From positions 9,022,714-9,086,713 of the forward strand of contig OZ025869.1 in the NCBI GenBank assembly GCA_964019415.1: DNA of 64,000 bases, given 5' to 3'. Of this stretch, positions 62,301 through 64,000 are shown piece by piece. The DNA is from Ianthella basta (Eukaryota > Porifera > Demospongiae > Verongiida > Ianthellidae). Every line of letters begins with the position of its first letter. The first letter of the stretch is position 1. Below the pieces are notes generated by a model that was not told where the DNA came from, did not search any database, and worked only from the letters and a program-made list of their open reading frames with translations. Position numbers and translations under genes: made by a program.

Positions 62301-63625
62301 GTTCTTCACAGTGTGAGTGGAGACACAGTTATAAATGAATTGCTTAATGGTTGCCTGTGGGATCTAGTTGGACTTCGGTATATATGCAGCTGAAGCCATG
62401 CCACCATAGGATATGTTTATGCTAGGGGCCACAGGGCAAACACATAGCTAAAGTCTGTAGCCGCAGCATCTTTTGGGGATGTACTTGGGTGGAATGCTCA
62501 AGTCCAGTACTATTGCAGGGCAATCCTGAGTGTCTACTCTGGGTTTGATTTAACATTAGGGGGCATAGCTACTCATACCCACCAAACACGCACAGTCTTA
62601 TGCAGATAGGTTCTTCGTATTTCTCCTTGTCATTCTGATCCAGCCCATACTAGTAGAGATAACATGCAAGTATGAGGTCAATATCAATTACAGTGGAAGT
62701 TTGCATGCATTGAATTGTTCTCAAACATGCAAGAGTTGCCAGTAAAAATCGAAAATTATTGCATTCTGGCAATTTGGAGATTCTCCAAGATTTAGGTAGC
62801 CACACGTCTTCATAGAACGTGTAGCAAGTTTGAGGTGAACCTGAGCTTCCATTGCCAGGAAATCATCAGTTGAATGTAGCCAACTCACCAGTTTGTTTAT
62901 TGTATGCAGGATAAAAATGGTAATTAAAATGGCCGCTGCCATTTAACTTTTGACGAATTCAGTCTCATTTTGTATCATATTGATGTTTAATTGAGCAATA
63001 AACTGTGGCAATCACCTACTGTAGTGAGAATCAAGCCATCAGCAGAGTGATGCTCATGTTACACTGGCCAAATGTTCCAGTCAGTGTTTTGCAAGAGGTT
63101 ATCTAAGTATGAAACCAAGGGCTTGCAGTTGAAAGATACCCTTGCTGGTGTAATCAGGATGATTTCATTCAGTTCAGCCACTCAGCGACCAGCCACTTTG
63201 TACATAGCTAAGCTGTAGCCATCTACACCAGTAAGACGACGAGTTCAACGGCAGGAGACGATTCTCTTACACTAAGCCCTTAAGCACATTGTTCTAAAAA
63301 TAGTAGCGTCTCTACCATGGAAAAATATCCAAAATGCAATTATTTGCGTGGGAGCTTCCCGCTCCTACCCCTTCCCTGTTTTTCTCAATATGCACTCCTG
63401 GTTCATGCCAATTTTTGGGAGGCAATTTTTGATTATAACAATTTGCGGTAATTTTCGATTTCTGCTGGCGACTCTCACGCATAGTAGATGTTTCACATGT
63501 ATTTGGTATAAAGTCAACTTTAATGCAGTGGCCAGTGACACAAGTACCGCTTCCTTGTACTGTTGCAGGTATGCCTTTGATGAAGATGATGACTCAGCTG
63601 CAGAGGAGGGCACTCAAAAACTGGA
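14179..63625 (+). CDS. SPRY x5 - ankyrin - TRP-like channel gene (24 exons, 3' end off window)
   Basis: I assembled one gene from exons 14179-14295, 22060-22227, 23268-23373, 24344-24388, 31541-32092, 33303-33851, 34133-34177, 34706-34750, 35022-35066, 37502-38062, 39358-39909, 44156-44710, 44857-45089, 45569-45730, 48515-49026, 50049-50187, 54418-54630, 55630-55709, 56427-56621, 59269-59442, 59713-60015, 61496-61868, 62203-62312 and 63569-63625. Every junction is GT-AG and phase-compatible, giving 5891 nt (1963 codons plus 2 nt). Order: charged N-terminus (1-146), SPRY 1-2 (146-513), microexon linker (513-558), SPRY 3-5 (558-1114), linker (1114-1245), ankyrin repeats (1246-1416), linker (1416-1560), six membrane helices (1560-1815), Cys-rich tail (1815-1908), acidic end. 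It is predicted to be a membrane cation channel with cytoplasmic protein-binding domains. Exon 24 ends in phase 2, so more exons follow. Exons 1-4 are the least certain; splitting into two genes is possible but the phases argue against it. Confidence 0.72.
14296..15060. other. Start of intron 1, no gene seen
   Basis: This is the first part of the 7.8-kb intron 1, after the GTGAGT donor. It has short ORFs only and no recognised protein. It contains a modest G run at 14996-15004. Confidence 0.45.
15071..16299. repeat. Repeat family flanking the retrotransposon ORF
   Basis: The left flank (3' side) of the antisense retrotransposon ORF. It begins with CAGACAGCACGGTAGTGCTG and TGTAGGGATGG (15101-15111). 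It contains three diverged copies of a ~95-bp unit at about 15540-15640, 15775-15870 and 16020-16120, with shared pieces such as GATGACTGTTC and CATTCG. A diverged relative of the same DNA occurs at ~46760-47290, without an ORF. The unit may be a regulatory repeat or degraded terminal region of the element. Confidence 0.55.
16300..19404 (-). mobile_element. Non-LTR retrotransposon ORF: CXC finger, RT, restriction-like endonuclease
   Basis: A single uninterrupted 1034-codon ORF, antisense within intron 1 of the channel gene. It starts at the ATG at 19404-19402; a slightly longer frame would begin with GTG. Residues 3-34 are a dense Cys cluster (CCRCNSSGQCRNCVCV...CTNC) like tesmin/TSO1 CXC fingers. 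RT motifs follow: A, VDASNAFNCLN near 444; B, TQGDPLAM near 500; C, FADDAS near 530. Near 821-836 comes a C-x-C-x7-H-x4-C finger, then RHNLIRDITANL, ARADI (~890) and FFDVRI (~908), resembling the PD-(D/E)xK-type endonuclease of R2-like retrotransposons, but with Ala for Pro. Such proteins copy element RNA at a nicked chromosomal site. The lack of stops or frameshifts suggests recent insertion. Naming the clade would need a tree. Confidence 0.85.
19443..19454 (-). promoter_or_regulatory. YY1-like motif 5' of the retrotransposon ORF
   Basis: On the minus strand, AAAAATGGCGGC lies ~40 bp upstream of the retrotransposon ATG. YY1 sites near the 5' end direct transcription start in vertebrate L1, so this is a plausible internal promoter element. 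Inferred from sequence only. Confidence 0.35.
19476..19731. repeat. 34-bp perfect direct repeat at the element 5' side
   Basis: GCTATAGCCAATATCCATCC (continuing to GAGTCAG) occurs at 19476-19509 and again at 19698-19731, 222 bp apart. The intervening DNA carries GTGCGGTTGCTTCCGGCC-like sequence that also occurs at ~15680 on the other side of the ORF. It may mark an internal promoter repeat or an element edge. Confidence 0.75.
19821..19850. repeat. Poly-G tract
   Basis: About 30 bases of nearly pure G with one A, right of the retrotransposon. Surrounding bases 19732-20120 show no gene. Confidence 0.9.
20125..21204. mobile_element. Large inverted duplication carrying a 176-bp TIR element
   Basis: Arms 20125-~20352 and ~20978-21204 are inverted near-identical copies separated by ~625 bp. 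Inside each arm is a 176-bp unit (20160-20335 and 20994-21169) bounded by the terminal inverted repeat GATGTAGGGATGGTGCA. The core TGTAGGGATGG also marks ends at 15101 and 41238 and, inverted, at 42780. No protein is encoded; ORFs here are chance. It is a non-autonomous DNA element, either inserted as an inverted pair or as a foldback. Confidence 0.75.
21205..22059. other. End of intron 1, no gene seen
   Basis: No recognised coding content. A 29-bp stretch at 21741-21769 (TGTGTAATGCATGCAAATGC...) recurs exactly at 22235-22263, directly before the ribozyme repeat. The segment ends in the TATAG acceptor of exon 2. Confidence 0.4.
22060..22227 (+). CDS. Exon 2: Lys/Gln-rich segment
   Basis: 56 codons, phase 0 at both ends, between ACGTATAG and a GTATGT donor. 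The reading EWAGGTVPKKAPDKHQDSAA leads into a Lys-rich stretch (GTKKTQKKKRNRE) that could act as a nuclear-import-like or acidic-partner-binding patch. A second frame is also open, but only this one joins exon 1 and exon 3 in phase. No domain is recognised. Confidence 0.6.
22262..22827 (+). mobile_element. Retrozyme-like element with hammerhead ribozyme
   Basis: Two apparently identical 201-bp direct repeats (22262-22462 and 22627-22827) are separated by 164 bp that ends in a hammerhead ribozyme. The repeat period is 365 bp, and each repeat begins at the ribozyme cleavage site. This is the arrangement expected if tandem ribozyme units are self-cleaved to unit length, circularised and re-inserted, as described for retrozymes. 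It encodes no protein. TGTATGTGTA occurs at 22231-22240 and 22828-22837 as a possible target-site duplication. It lies 34 bases inside intron 2 of the channel gene, in sense orientation. Confidence 0.8.
22561..22659 (+). ncRNA. Type I hammerhead ribozyme
   Basis: All hammerhead core elements are present in order. Stem I 5' strand GCCACA (22589-22594); conserved CUGAUGA (22595-22601); stem II GCCC/GGGC closing a CAAUCA loop (22602-22615); conserved GAAA (22616-22619); short self-complementary stem III ACAGCUGU (22619-22626); cleavage nucleotide C22627 after GU; then UGUGGC (22628-22633), which pairs exactly with GCCACA. Farther out, GACTAGTCATC (22561-22571) pairs with GATGACTAGT (22650-22659), extending stem I beyond an internal loop that could make the usual loop I-loop II contact. 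The loop-less stem III suggests cleavage as a dimer, as in other animal hammerheads. Confidence 0.9.
23071..23134. repeat. (TG)n and (CGTG)n microsatellite
   Basis: A TG dinucleotide tract passes into CGTG tetramers in intron 2. Neighbouring short ORFs are repeat translations. Confidence 0.9.
23268..23373 (+). CDS. Exon 3: acidic segment
   Basis: Frame PVSYHGDDVVKILDDDSDDS continues to a short Ser/Ala/Lys end, phase 0 to phase 1, acceptor CCTTTAG and donor GTGTGG. An alternative AG seven bases downstream would break the phase, which decides this border. The Asp-rich tract suggests a disordered linker. No domain is recognised. Confidence 0.6.
23945..23978. repeat. Perfect 15-bp hairpin
   Basis: TTATACCCTTGTGAT, a 4-base loop (GAGG), and the exact reverse complement. 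It lies in intron 3. It could be a tiny element remnant. Confidence 0.7.
24344..24388 (+). CDS. Exon 4: 45-nt microexon (copy 1)
   Basis: A symmetric phase 1-1 exon encoding DDVSVTISEDPSVKQ between a GCAG acceptor and a GTTTGTG donor. Three more exons of exactly 45 nt with the same pattern (Asp/Gly start, Ile near the middle, Glu pairs, Gln end) occur at 34133, 34706 and 35022. Such an exon can be skipped or included without changing frame. It joins exon 3 to the first SPRY exon. Confidence 0.7.
24389..28090. other. First half of intron 4, no gene seen
   Basis: About 3.7 kb with no supported exon. An open stretch at 24826-24929 is flanked by splice-like signals, but its phases do not fit. 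TACACTGTTA-type repeat ends occur at ~26410. CA/GC repeats lie at 27265-27361 and 27570-27850. Many short ORFs in this interval are uninformative. Confidence 0.45.
27265..27361. repeat. (CACG)n/(CA)n microsatellite
   Basis: CACG tetramers run into a ~45-base CA tract. A further short CA tract lies at 27570-27592, with CA-rich DNA to ~27720. Confidence 0.9.
28100..29190 (-). pseudogene. Non-LTR retrotransposon C-terminus, frame-broken
   Basis: Antisense in intron 4 of the channel gene. Consecutive pieces of one retrotransposon protein appear in shifting minus-strand frames. From 5' to 3': WVERMLEPQVTTMLKKW (~29130-29080), RFLAERQHARDKW (~28930), the finger LCTICCK...H...HC (~28590-28520), and the endonuclease-like part with TDLRPDITV, ELTV and RKESKY (~28380-28250), ending in QVGCRGF. 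The RPD...E...K arrangement is that of the restriction-like endonuclease of R2-type elements. The element differs from the intact ORF at 16300. Frameshifts (for example near 28470) and the loss of the RT core mark it as dead. Confidence 0.75.
29197..29317. repeat. (CA)n microsatellite
   Basis: About 120 bases of CA repeats with AAC interruptions, abutting the upstream end of the retrotransposon pseudogene. It may have grown from, or interrupted, that element. Confidence 0.95.
29318..31058. other. Second half of intron 4, no gene seen
   Basis: No exon is recognised. At ~29950-30038 there are repeated GTGTGAT/ATCACAC motifs ending in TTTTAACAGTGTAG. This is the inverse of the TACACTGTTA end near 26410, and may be the other terminus of an old element. 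Confidence 0.4.
31059..31236. mobile_element. 82-bp foldback element with hammerhead-like core
   Basis: Arms 31059-31140 and 31155-31236 are reverse complements with only two mismatches by my count, around a 14-base loop. The inner part of each arm reads GACGAAGGCC...GGGC(C/T)GAAACGTCC, which resembles the hammerhead pattern CUGANGA-stem II-GAAA. The first core base is altered and stem I is not formed, so activity is doubtful. It lies in intron 4, 300 bp upstream of SPRY exon 1. Confidence 0.8.
31541..32092 (+). CDS. Exon 5: SPRY domain 1
   Basis: 184 residues, phase 1-1, between GATTTAG and GTAAGC. It starts GDKMNFISKFG. SPRY signatures are WNYFEV, GIGIGHERY, MPGWDAGSIGYHSDDGGLFH, GDRMGCGVDF, VRVWFTKND and YPLICM, ending KAEYMGH. 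SPRY domains are beta-sandwich protein-interaction modules. The pattern is nearest to the SPRYD3/RanBPM type by eye. It is the most divergent of the five copies (for example ERY where others have KDY or KNY). Confidence 0.88.
33303..33851 (+). CDS. Exon 6: SPRY domain 2
   Basis: Phase 1-1. It starts GPRKKFLPESYIADQ, unlike the (M)NFIS/NLMS start of the others. Signatures: CNYFEVKI, GVGHKDYPL, MPGWDDNSIGYHADDGGLYH, GDRMGCGVDF, VRVWFTKNDQMV and YPLICM. A Cys replaces the Trp before NYFEV. It resembles SPRY 4 more than SPRY 3 or 5. Confidence 0.88.
34133..34177 (+). CDS. Exon 7: 45-nt microexon (copy 2)
   Basis: GHFSIGIGEEHSELQ, phase 1-1, between TTCTAG and GTTTGTG. It has diverged from the DDV-type microexons, but length, phase, the donor and the following CAGCCCACCCTA match the copy at 34706, so it is a duplicate. 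Whether it is still used in transcripts is unknown. Confidence 0.55.
34706..34750 (+). CDS. Exon 8: 45-nt microexon (copy 3)
   Basis: DDVAIAIHDEQPVAQ, phase 1-1, acceptor TTGCAG, donor GTTTGT. It is nearly identical to the next microexon and similar to the first at 24344. It forms part of an acidic linker between SPRY 2 and SPRY 3. Confidence 0.72.
35022..35066 (+). CDS. Exon 9: 45-nt microexon (copy 4)
   Basis: DDVALSIHEEQPIAQ, phase 1-1, acceptor TTGCAG, donor GTATGT. It joins in frame to SPRY exon 3. Flanking intron sequence is also similar to the previous microexon, so the duplication is local. Confidence 0.72.
35625..35770. repeat. Degenerate foldback element
   Basis: An imperfect inverted repeat: GGATTTAGAACA...GGAAACCAAT...TAGAGG on the left mirrors CCTCTATATTGGTTTCC...TGTTCTAAATC on the right. 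It is an old MITE-like insertion in intron 9. Confidence 0.6.
36202..37290. repeat. ~1-kb dispersed repeat, forward copy
   Basis: Segments match, in reverse orientation, 52242-52340 (matching 36202-36296) and 60140-61200 (matching ~36350-37290), all in introns of the same gene. It contains a ~100-bp tandem unit (GTTCACAGAAGGAAGA and GCTTCACAGAAGGAAGA, ~36857 and ~36954) and the hairpin at 36304-36338. No ORF is recognised; it is probably a non-autonomous element. Confidence 0.65.
36304..36338. repeat. GC-rich 16-bp hairpin
   Basis: AGCAGGAAAGCCCGCC, a 3-base loop TTT, and the reverse complement with one mismatch. A twin with AGCAGGAAAGCCTGCC is at 53248-53282. Compensatory C/T and G/A changes keep the stem paired. 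Confidence 0.85.
37502..38062 (+). CDS. Exon 10: SPRY domain 3
   Basis: Phase 1-1, 187 residues. It starts GDGMNFISMFG. Signatures: WNYFEVKI, IGLGHKNYSLSNMPGW, SIGYHADNGGFYHECG, GDRMGCGIDF, VRVWFTKNDKVVF and YPLICMRGSGQKVQYMGHQ. It is closest to SPRY 5 (both have the GIAGV segment and GQ(K/E)VQYMGHQ). The frame stays open past the GTATGC donor for ~50 codons, but the donor position agrees with the other four SPRY exons. Confidence 0.9.
38225..38508. repeat. MITE-like hairpin element, copy 1
   Basis: Arms around CACATGGTAAGGAAAGAGG and CCTCTTTCCTTACCATGTG fold back over a centre with GGCTAAAGATCTGGAG. A related element with the same ends (ATGGTACATAGGCCATCTTA, seen inverted) lies at 56195-56369. 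Confidence 0.75.
39358..39909 (+). CDS. Exon 11: SPRY domain 4
   Basis: Phase 1-1. It starts GDRMNFISTFD. Signatures: WNYFEVEI, IGVGHKDYLLSRMPGWDD, SIGYHADDGGLFHEDGF, GDRMGCGVDF, VHVWFTKNGQMV and YPLIGMWEGQKVRYLGH. It lacks two residues found in the others between VDFT and the GHV strand. It is closest to SPRY 2. Confidence 0.9.
40849..41004. repeat. ~155-bp foldback element
   Basis: Left arm ACTTAAAGTTGGTTAGGAGT continues through GTGATACAGGTTG; the right arm is its reverse complement with a few mismatches, ending CAACTTTAAGT. The centre is CTTGGCTTTGCCTC. It is MITE-like, in intron 11. Confidence 0.8.
41237..42791. mobile_element. Nested TIR elements with hammerhead-like motif
   Basis: The outer ends are TGTAGGGATGG (41237-41247) and CCATCCCTACA (42780-42790). 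Inside, a ~1.05-kb element has ~61-bp terminal inverted repeats (41257-41318 and 42245-42305; core CTAGCACACTAATGAATCAC). It is flanked by GATGGTAGTGGTT and GATGGCAGTGGTT, a likely target-site duplication. Next to the right repeat is CUGAUGA-AGCCC...GGC-GAAACGUC (42204-42232), a hammerhead-like core with weak stem I. No protein is recognised inside. Confidence 0.65.
43008..44110. other. End of intron 11, no gene seen
   Basis: No supported gene. Short ORFs lack signatures. Confidence 0.4.
44156..44710 (+). CDS. Exon 12: SPRY domain 5
   Basis: Phase 1-1, 185 residues, between TTTTAG and GTAAGC. It starts GHVNLMSKFG. Signatures: WNYFEVKI, IGLGHKDYPLSNMPGW, SIGYHADDGGLYHERG, GDRMGCGVDF, VRVWFTKNSKVVF and YPLICMRGSGQEVQYMGHQ. 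It is followed after only 146 bp by exon 13, which joins it in phase. Confidence 0.92.
44857..45089 (+). CDS. Exon 13: linker, Trp/Arg-rich
   Basis: Phase 1 to 0. VPISWWRAAGFESEDTVPFY leads to TPNVRGRFPHIRRFQRSFC and ECKQRAEFFVEEYAK. No family is recognised. Its position between SPRY and ankyrin repeats, and its helical look, suggest a cytosolic scaffold segment. Confidence 0.8.
45569..45730 (+). CDS. Exon 14: helical linker before the ankyrin repeats
   Basis: 54 codons, phase 0-0, acceptor GGTAG, donor GTAAGT. EARDFKELKAPNGRTLEPCD and YARMLISVVGKEDALEFFRY, ending IGGLQNNIV. It may contain a divergent first ankyrin-like repeat, but no signature is clear. Confidence 0.8.
45836..46631. mobile_element. 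TIR element rich in GGCCTCTATT/GGCCACTATT motifs
   Basis: The ends ACCATATTTGTCCAAATAGA and its near reverse complement (TATACGGACAAATACGGT) bound a ~796-bp unit in intron 14. Near both ends GGCC(T/A)CTATT is reiterated. A second element is nested inside at 46172-46370, with inverted ends TAAGGTAAAGTAGGGGGTTT and ...CCCCTACCTTA. No protein is encoded. Confidence 0.75.
46760..47320. repeat. Diverged relative of the retrotransposon flank
   Basis: ATCAGACAGCAC...CTGTAATGCAAACAAA and later CATATGACTG...GTTCTAAGGTGTAGATGAGG correspond to 15071-15150 and 15540-15625. It indicates a second, decayed copy of the repeat that flanks the intact RT ORF, without coding sequence. Confidence 0.5.
48515..49026 (+). 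CDS. Exon 15: ankyrin repeats
   Basis: Phase 0 to 2, 170 codons. At least three consecutive ankyrin-type repeats: DPNMKDGDEKTALHL...VKMLLEFEAEVNVQD, then NSGDTPLHIAARNGRTAVVE with VLLKNGAST, then NNKNQTALDTAAVHGNLECF. The first ~45 residues look like a degenerate repeat (LNWGTDPN ends it). Ankyrin repeats N-terminal to a six-helix channel are typical of TRP-family channels. The frame ends four bases before an in-frame TAA, and the CA|GTAAGT donor decides the border. Confidence 0.92.
50049..50187 (+). CDS. Exon 16: polar helical linker
   Basis: Phase 2 to 0. IYRAAVRTTDQDSEIVQYQ leads to SVQRLVAQAAKSDADLT. It is Gln/Asp-rich with no recognised domain, probably the segment between the ankyrin region and the membrane-proximal part. 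Confidence 0.8.
50465..50690. repeat. CACTCCACTCACATCAC minisatellite
   Basis: A degenerate tandem array of CACTCCACTCACA/ACATCACA-type units running into CA repeats, in intron 16. ORFs here are repeat translations. Confidence 0.85.
50691..54417. other. Intron 16 interior
   Basis: No coding content is recognised. It contains the reverse-oriented repeat 52242-52340 (kin of 36202-36296) and the hairpin at 53248. The rest appears unique or too decayed to name. Confidence 0.4.
53248..53282. repeat. Perfect 16-bp GC-rich hairpin
   Basis: AGCAGGAAAGCCTGCC, loop AAA, exact reverse complement. It is the twin of the hairpin at 36304-36338. Upstream flanks are also related (CTTCGTCGGTGCGCCAT versus the inverse of GCACCCGTATGACGG). 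Confidence 0.9.
54418..54630 (+). CDS. Exon 17: membrane-proximal segment
   Basis: 71 codons, phase 0-0. PELLLKIFDACLFGEKLVIT opens a helical segment, then a Lys/Gln/Gly-rich disordered stretch, ending SLLPYLSDRPKL. No domain is recognised. It lies just before the membrane module. Confidence 0.85.
55630..55709 (+). CDS. Exon 18: pre-TM1 helix
   Basis: Phase 0 to 2. FFRLAKHPTLKTFVREQWKE continues to RARYVFW. It is an amphipathic basic helix directly before the first membrane segment, as in TRP-type pre-S1 regions. Confidence 0.85.
56195..56369. repeat. MITE-like hairpin element, copy 2
   Basis: Starts TAAGATGGTCTATGTACCAT. ACACATGGTAAGGAAAG faces CTTTCCTTACCAT. It is the same family as 38225-38508 and sits ~60 bp upstream of exon 19. 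Confidence 0.7.
56427..56621 (+). CDS. Exon 19: membrane helices 1 and 2
   Basis: Phase 2-2. TM1 LVYFLFKMIILTIALAIAA, then a short loop (RPELADDQLNRYPYPLDYF), then TM2 GICEGLLLLMILAKIVEEF. It corresponds to S1-S2 of an ion-transport domain. Confidence 0.9.
56653..57226. mobile_element. TIR element carrying a RecQ-like helicase fragment
   Basis: ~75-bp terminal inverted repeats (56653-56733 and 57146-57226; GACTTAACCTGA and GTCAATGTATTAGACTTAA on the right mirror the left) bound ~570 bp in intron 19. The minus strand between ~57074 and 56780 reads AATEAIQHLGYSTMK, then LPTGFGKSLCYACPP (Walker A type) and VAPLMAIMEDQVS (DEAH-like region of RecQ helicases, with the acidic box absent or beyond). 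A stop after GYSTMK and a frameshift before LPTG break it. It is a captured, dead helicase piece. Confidence 0.75.
57808..57870. repeat. Perfect 19-bp foldback
   Basis: TAGACCTCTTGAAGGGGCT (57808-57826) and its exact reverse complement (57852-57870). The interior continues to pair imperfectly (TATATGAGGTGATAT / ATATCACCAATACA), and AT-rich arms extend outward. A small MITE in intron 19. Confidence 0.85.
58195..59180. repeat. Degenerate tandem repeat, ~4 units
   Basis: Units near 58214, 58380, 58560 and 58868 share CCTTTGTCCC, GAATTACCACTAAACTTGC (variants), CAGCACTG and GCCGTG..TAGG(T/G)TGCAC. It ends GGCTTGCCAAAGGCGGGCAT, a half-match to the hairpins at 36304 and 53248. Non-coding repeat in intron 19. 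Confidence 0.6.
59269..59442 (+). CDS. Exon 20: membrane helices 3 and 4
   Basis: Phase 2-2. YWIDWTNYVELLSILFTLSI (S3) and WIVASLAYFFSGFKIIEFIA (S4), joined by a short loop PFRVWNHPGQ. S4 lacks the regularly spaced arginines of voltage sensors, as in most TRP channels. Confidence 0.92.
59713..60015 (+). CDS. Exon 21: membrane helix 5 and pore region
   Basis: Phase 2-2. An S4-S5 linker-like stretch (WTGAYVHTLYIIVTRDIVRF) leads to S5 MAVFLILLVIFSGGFYFSL, an extracellular loop with sequon NST (TRPDNSTMMGGG), and a pore-helix-like segment ARLLHEVYFTGLRALIEAGS. No canonical GxGD/GM-type filter is obvious, so ion selectivity cannot be read. Confidence 0.92.
60016..61495. repeat. Intron 21 filled with dispersed/tandem repeat
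   Basis: 60140-61200 is a reverse copy of the ~1-kb repeat at 36350-37290. Within it, ~60375-60780 and ~60781-61130 are a diverged tandem duplication; both contain ACCAATTATGCAGTTGTTTCA and CATGCTACACACAGCAT. No gene is seen. Confidence 0.65.
61496..61868 (+). CDS. Exon 22: membrane helix 6 and cysteine-rich tail
   Basis: Phase 2 to 0. S6 is LSVVIYLLFLFIVVVIILLN followed by VLIAQVSDTYTKV, matching the N-x-LIA...(D/E)TY/V end of S6 in TRP channels. After a helical QCRYIARLEAQQFYPG comes a stretch with ~17 cysteines in imperfect repeats (PRCFEKCCGVYFP, PKCFLKCCGVRLP, FFCKCCGNCFQSC). These could be palmitoylation sites, a metal-binding cluster or a re-entrant hydrophobic hairpin. I know no named domain for it. 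Confidence 0.92.
62203..62312 (+). CDS. Exon 23: cytosolic segment
   Basis: Phase 0 to 2. FSKERQWPNLIWIGKKRNQG continues to WVTFKKKVVWFFTV. Basic and aromatic, predicted inner-leaflet-facing. No domain is recognised. Confidence 0.85.
62313..63568. other. Intron 23, nothing recognised
   Basis: No ORF with family signature and no clear repeat structure is seen. It ends in the TGTTGCAG acceptor of exon 24. Confidence 0.4.
63569..63625 (+). CDS. Exon 24: acidic C-terminal segment, gene continues
   Basis: VYAFDEDDDSAAEEGTQKLE, phase 2-2, donor GTGAGT. Because it ends mid-codon with no stop, at least one further exon lies beyond 64000, or possibly within 63627-64000, where I found none. Confidence 0.75.
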
Positions 63626-64000
63626 GTGAGTTAACTCAGGTTTCAGTTTTGATGAAGTATAAAATTTGTGGGTGTGTGCATTATTTGGTTGCACACTTCA
63701 TACCTATCAAATCCATCAAGGAAAGGGAATACATGGAAATTATATTGAATAATAATAATGAATGTCTCTCTCCTGTCCTTCCTCACAATGTTTTGCATCC
63801 AACTGCATGATTACTTTAGGGGCATTATGATGAGTAATGTTAGGGAGACAGTATCCACAGGTACTGTAGTTAGCAATGTGTCTAAGATCTGGTAGTGTTG
63901 TGTGCTACCCTTGATGGCTGCAAGGCCAACAGCTGTGCAATTGCCATTTTTCTGTGATGCATGAAATCATACACTGGCGGCATTATAGGTGTTTGAAGGA

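Overview
The window is eukaryotic and almost certainly metazoan. Genes are split by many GT-AG introns, CA/TG microsatellites are common, and several transposon families, some nested, fill the introns. The non-LTR retrotransposon families and the hammerhead-ribozyme repeat resemble those known from marine invertebrates such as sponges and cnidarians. A sponge-like animal is my guess, but the sequence alone does not prove it.

Layout. (1) 1-9519, minus strand: a tandem array of secreted GH27 alpha-galactosidase genes. Two are complete, each with six exons of exactly matching lengths and 380 residues. A third begins at the left edge. (2) 9520-14090: intergenic DNA with a duplicated ~460-bp block and a broken retrotransposon pseudogene. 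(3) 14179 to beyond the right edge, plus strand: one ~50-kb gene that I assembled from 24 exons whose phases all agree. It encodes at least 1963 residues: a charged N-terminus, five SPRY domains (one exon each), four 15-residue microexons, a linker, ankyrin repeats, and a six-helix TRP-like cation-channel module with a cysteine-rich tail. The last exon(s) lie off the right edge. (4) Its introns host an intact antisense retrotransposon ORF (CXC zinc finger, reverse transcriptase, restriction-like endonuclease; 16300-19404), a hammerhead-ribozyme direct-repeat element resembling a retrozyme (22262-22827), a second broken retrotransposon (about 28100-29190), an inverted-repeat element carrying a RecQ-like helicase fragment (56653-57226), and many foldback elements.

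The most unusual items are the SPRY x5 - ankyrin - channel architecture and the well-formed type I hammerhead ribozyme, which sits in sense orientation inside intron 2 of that same gene. Exon borders were set by reading splice signals, reading-frame continuity and family similarity by eye; no alignment or transcript data were available.
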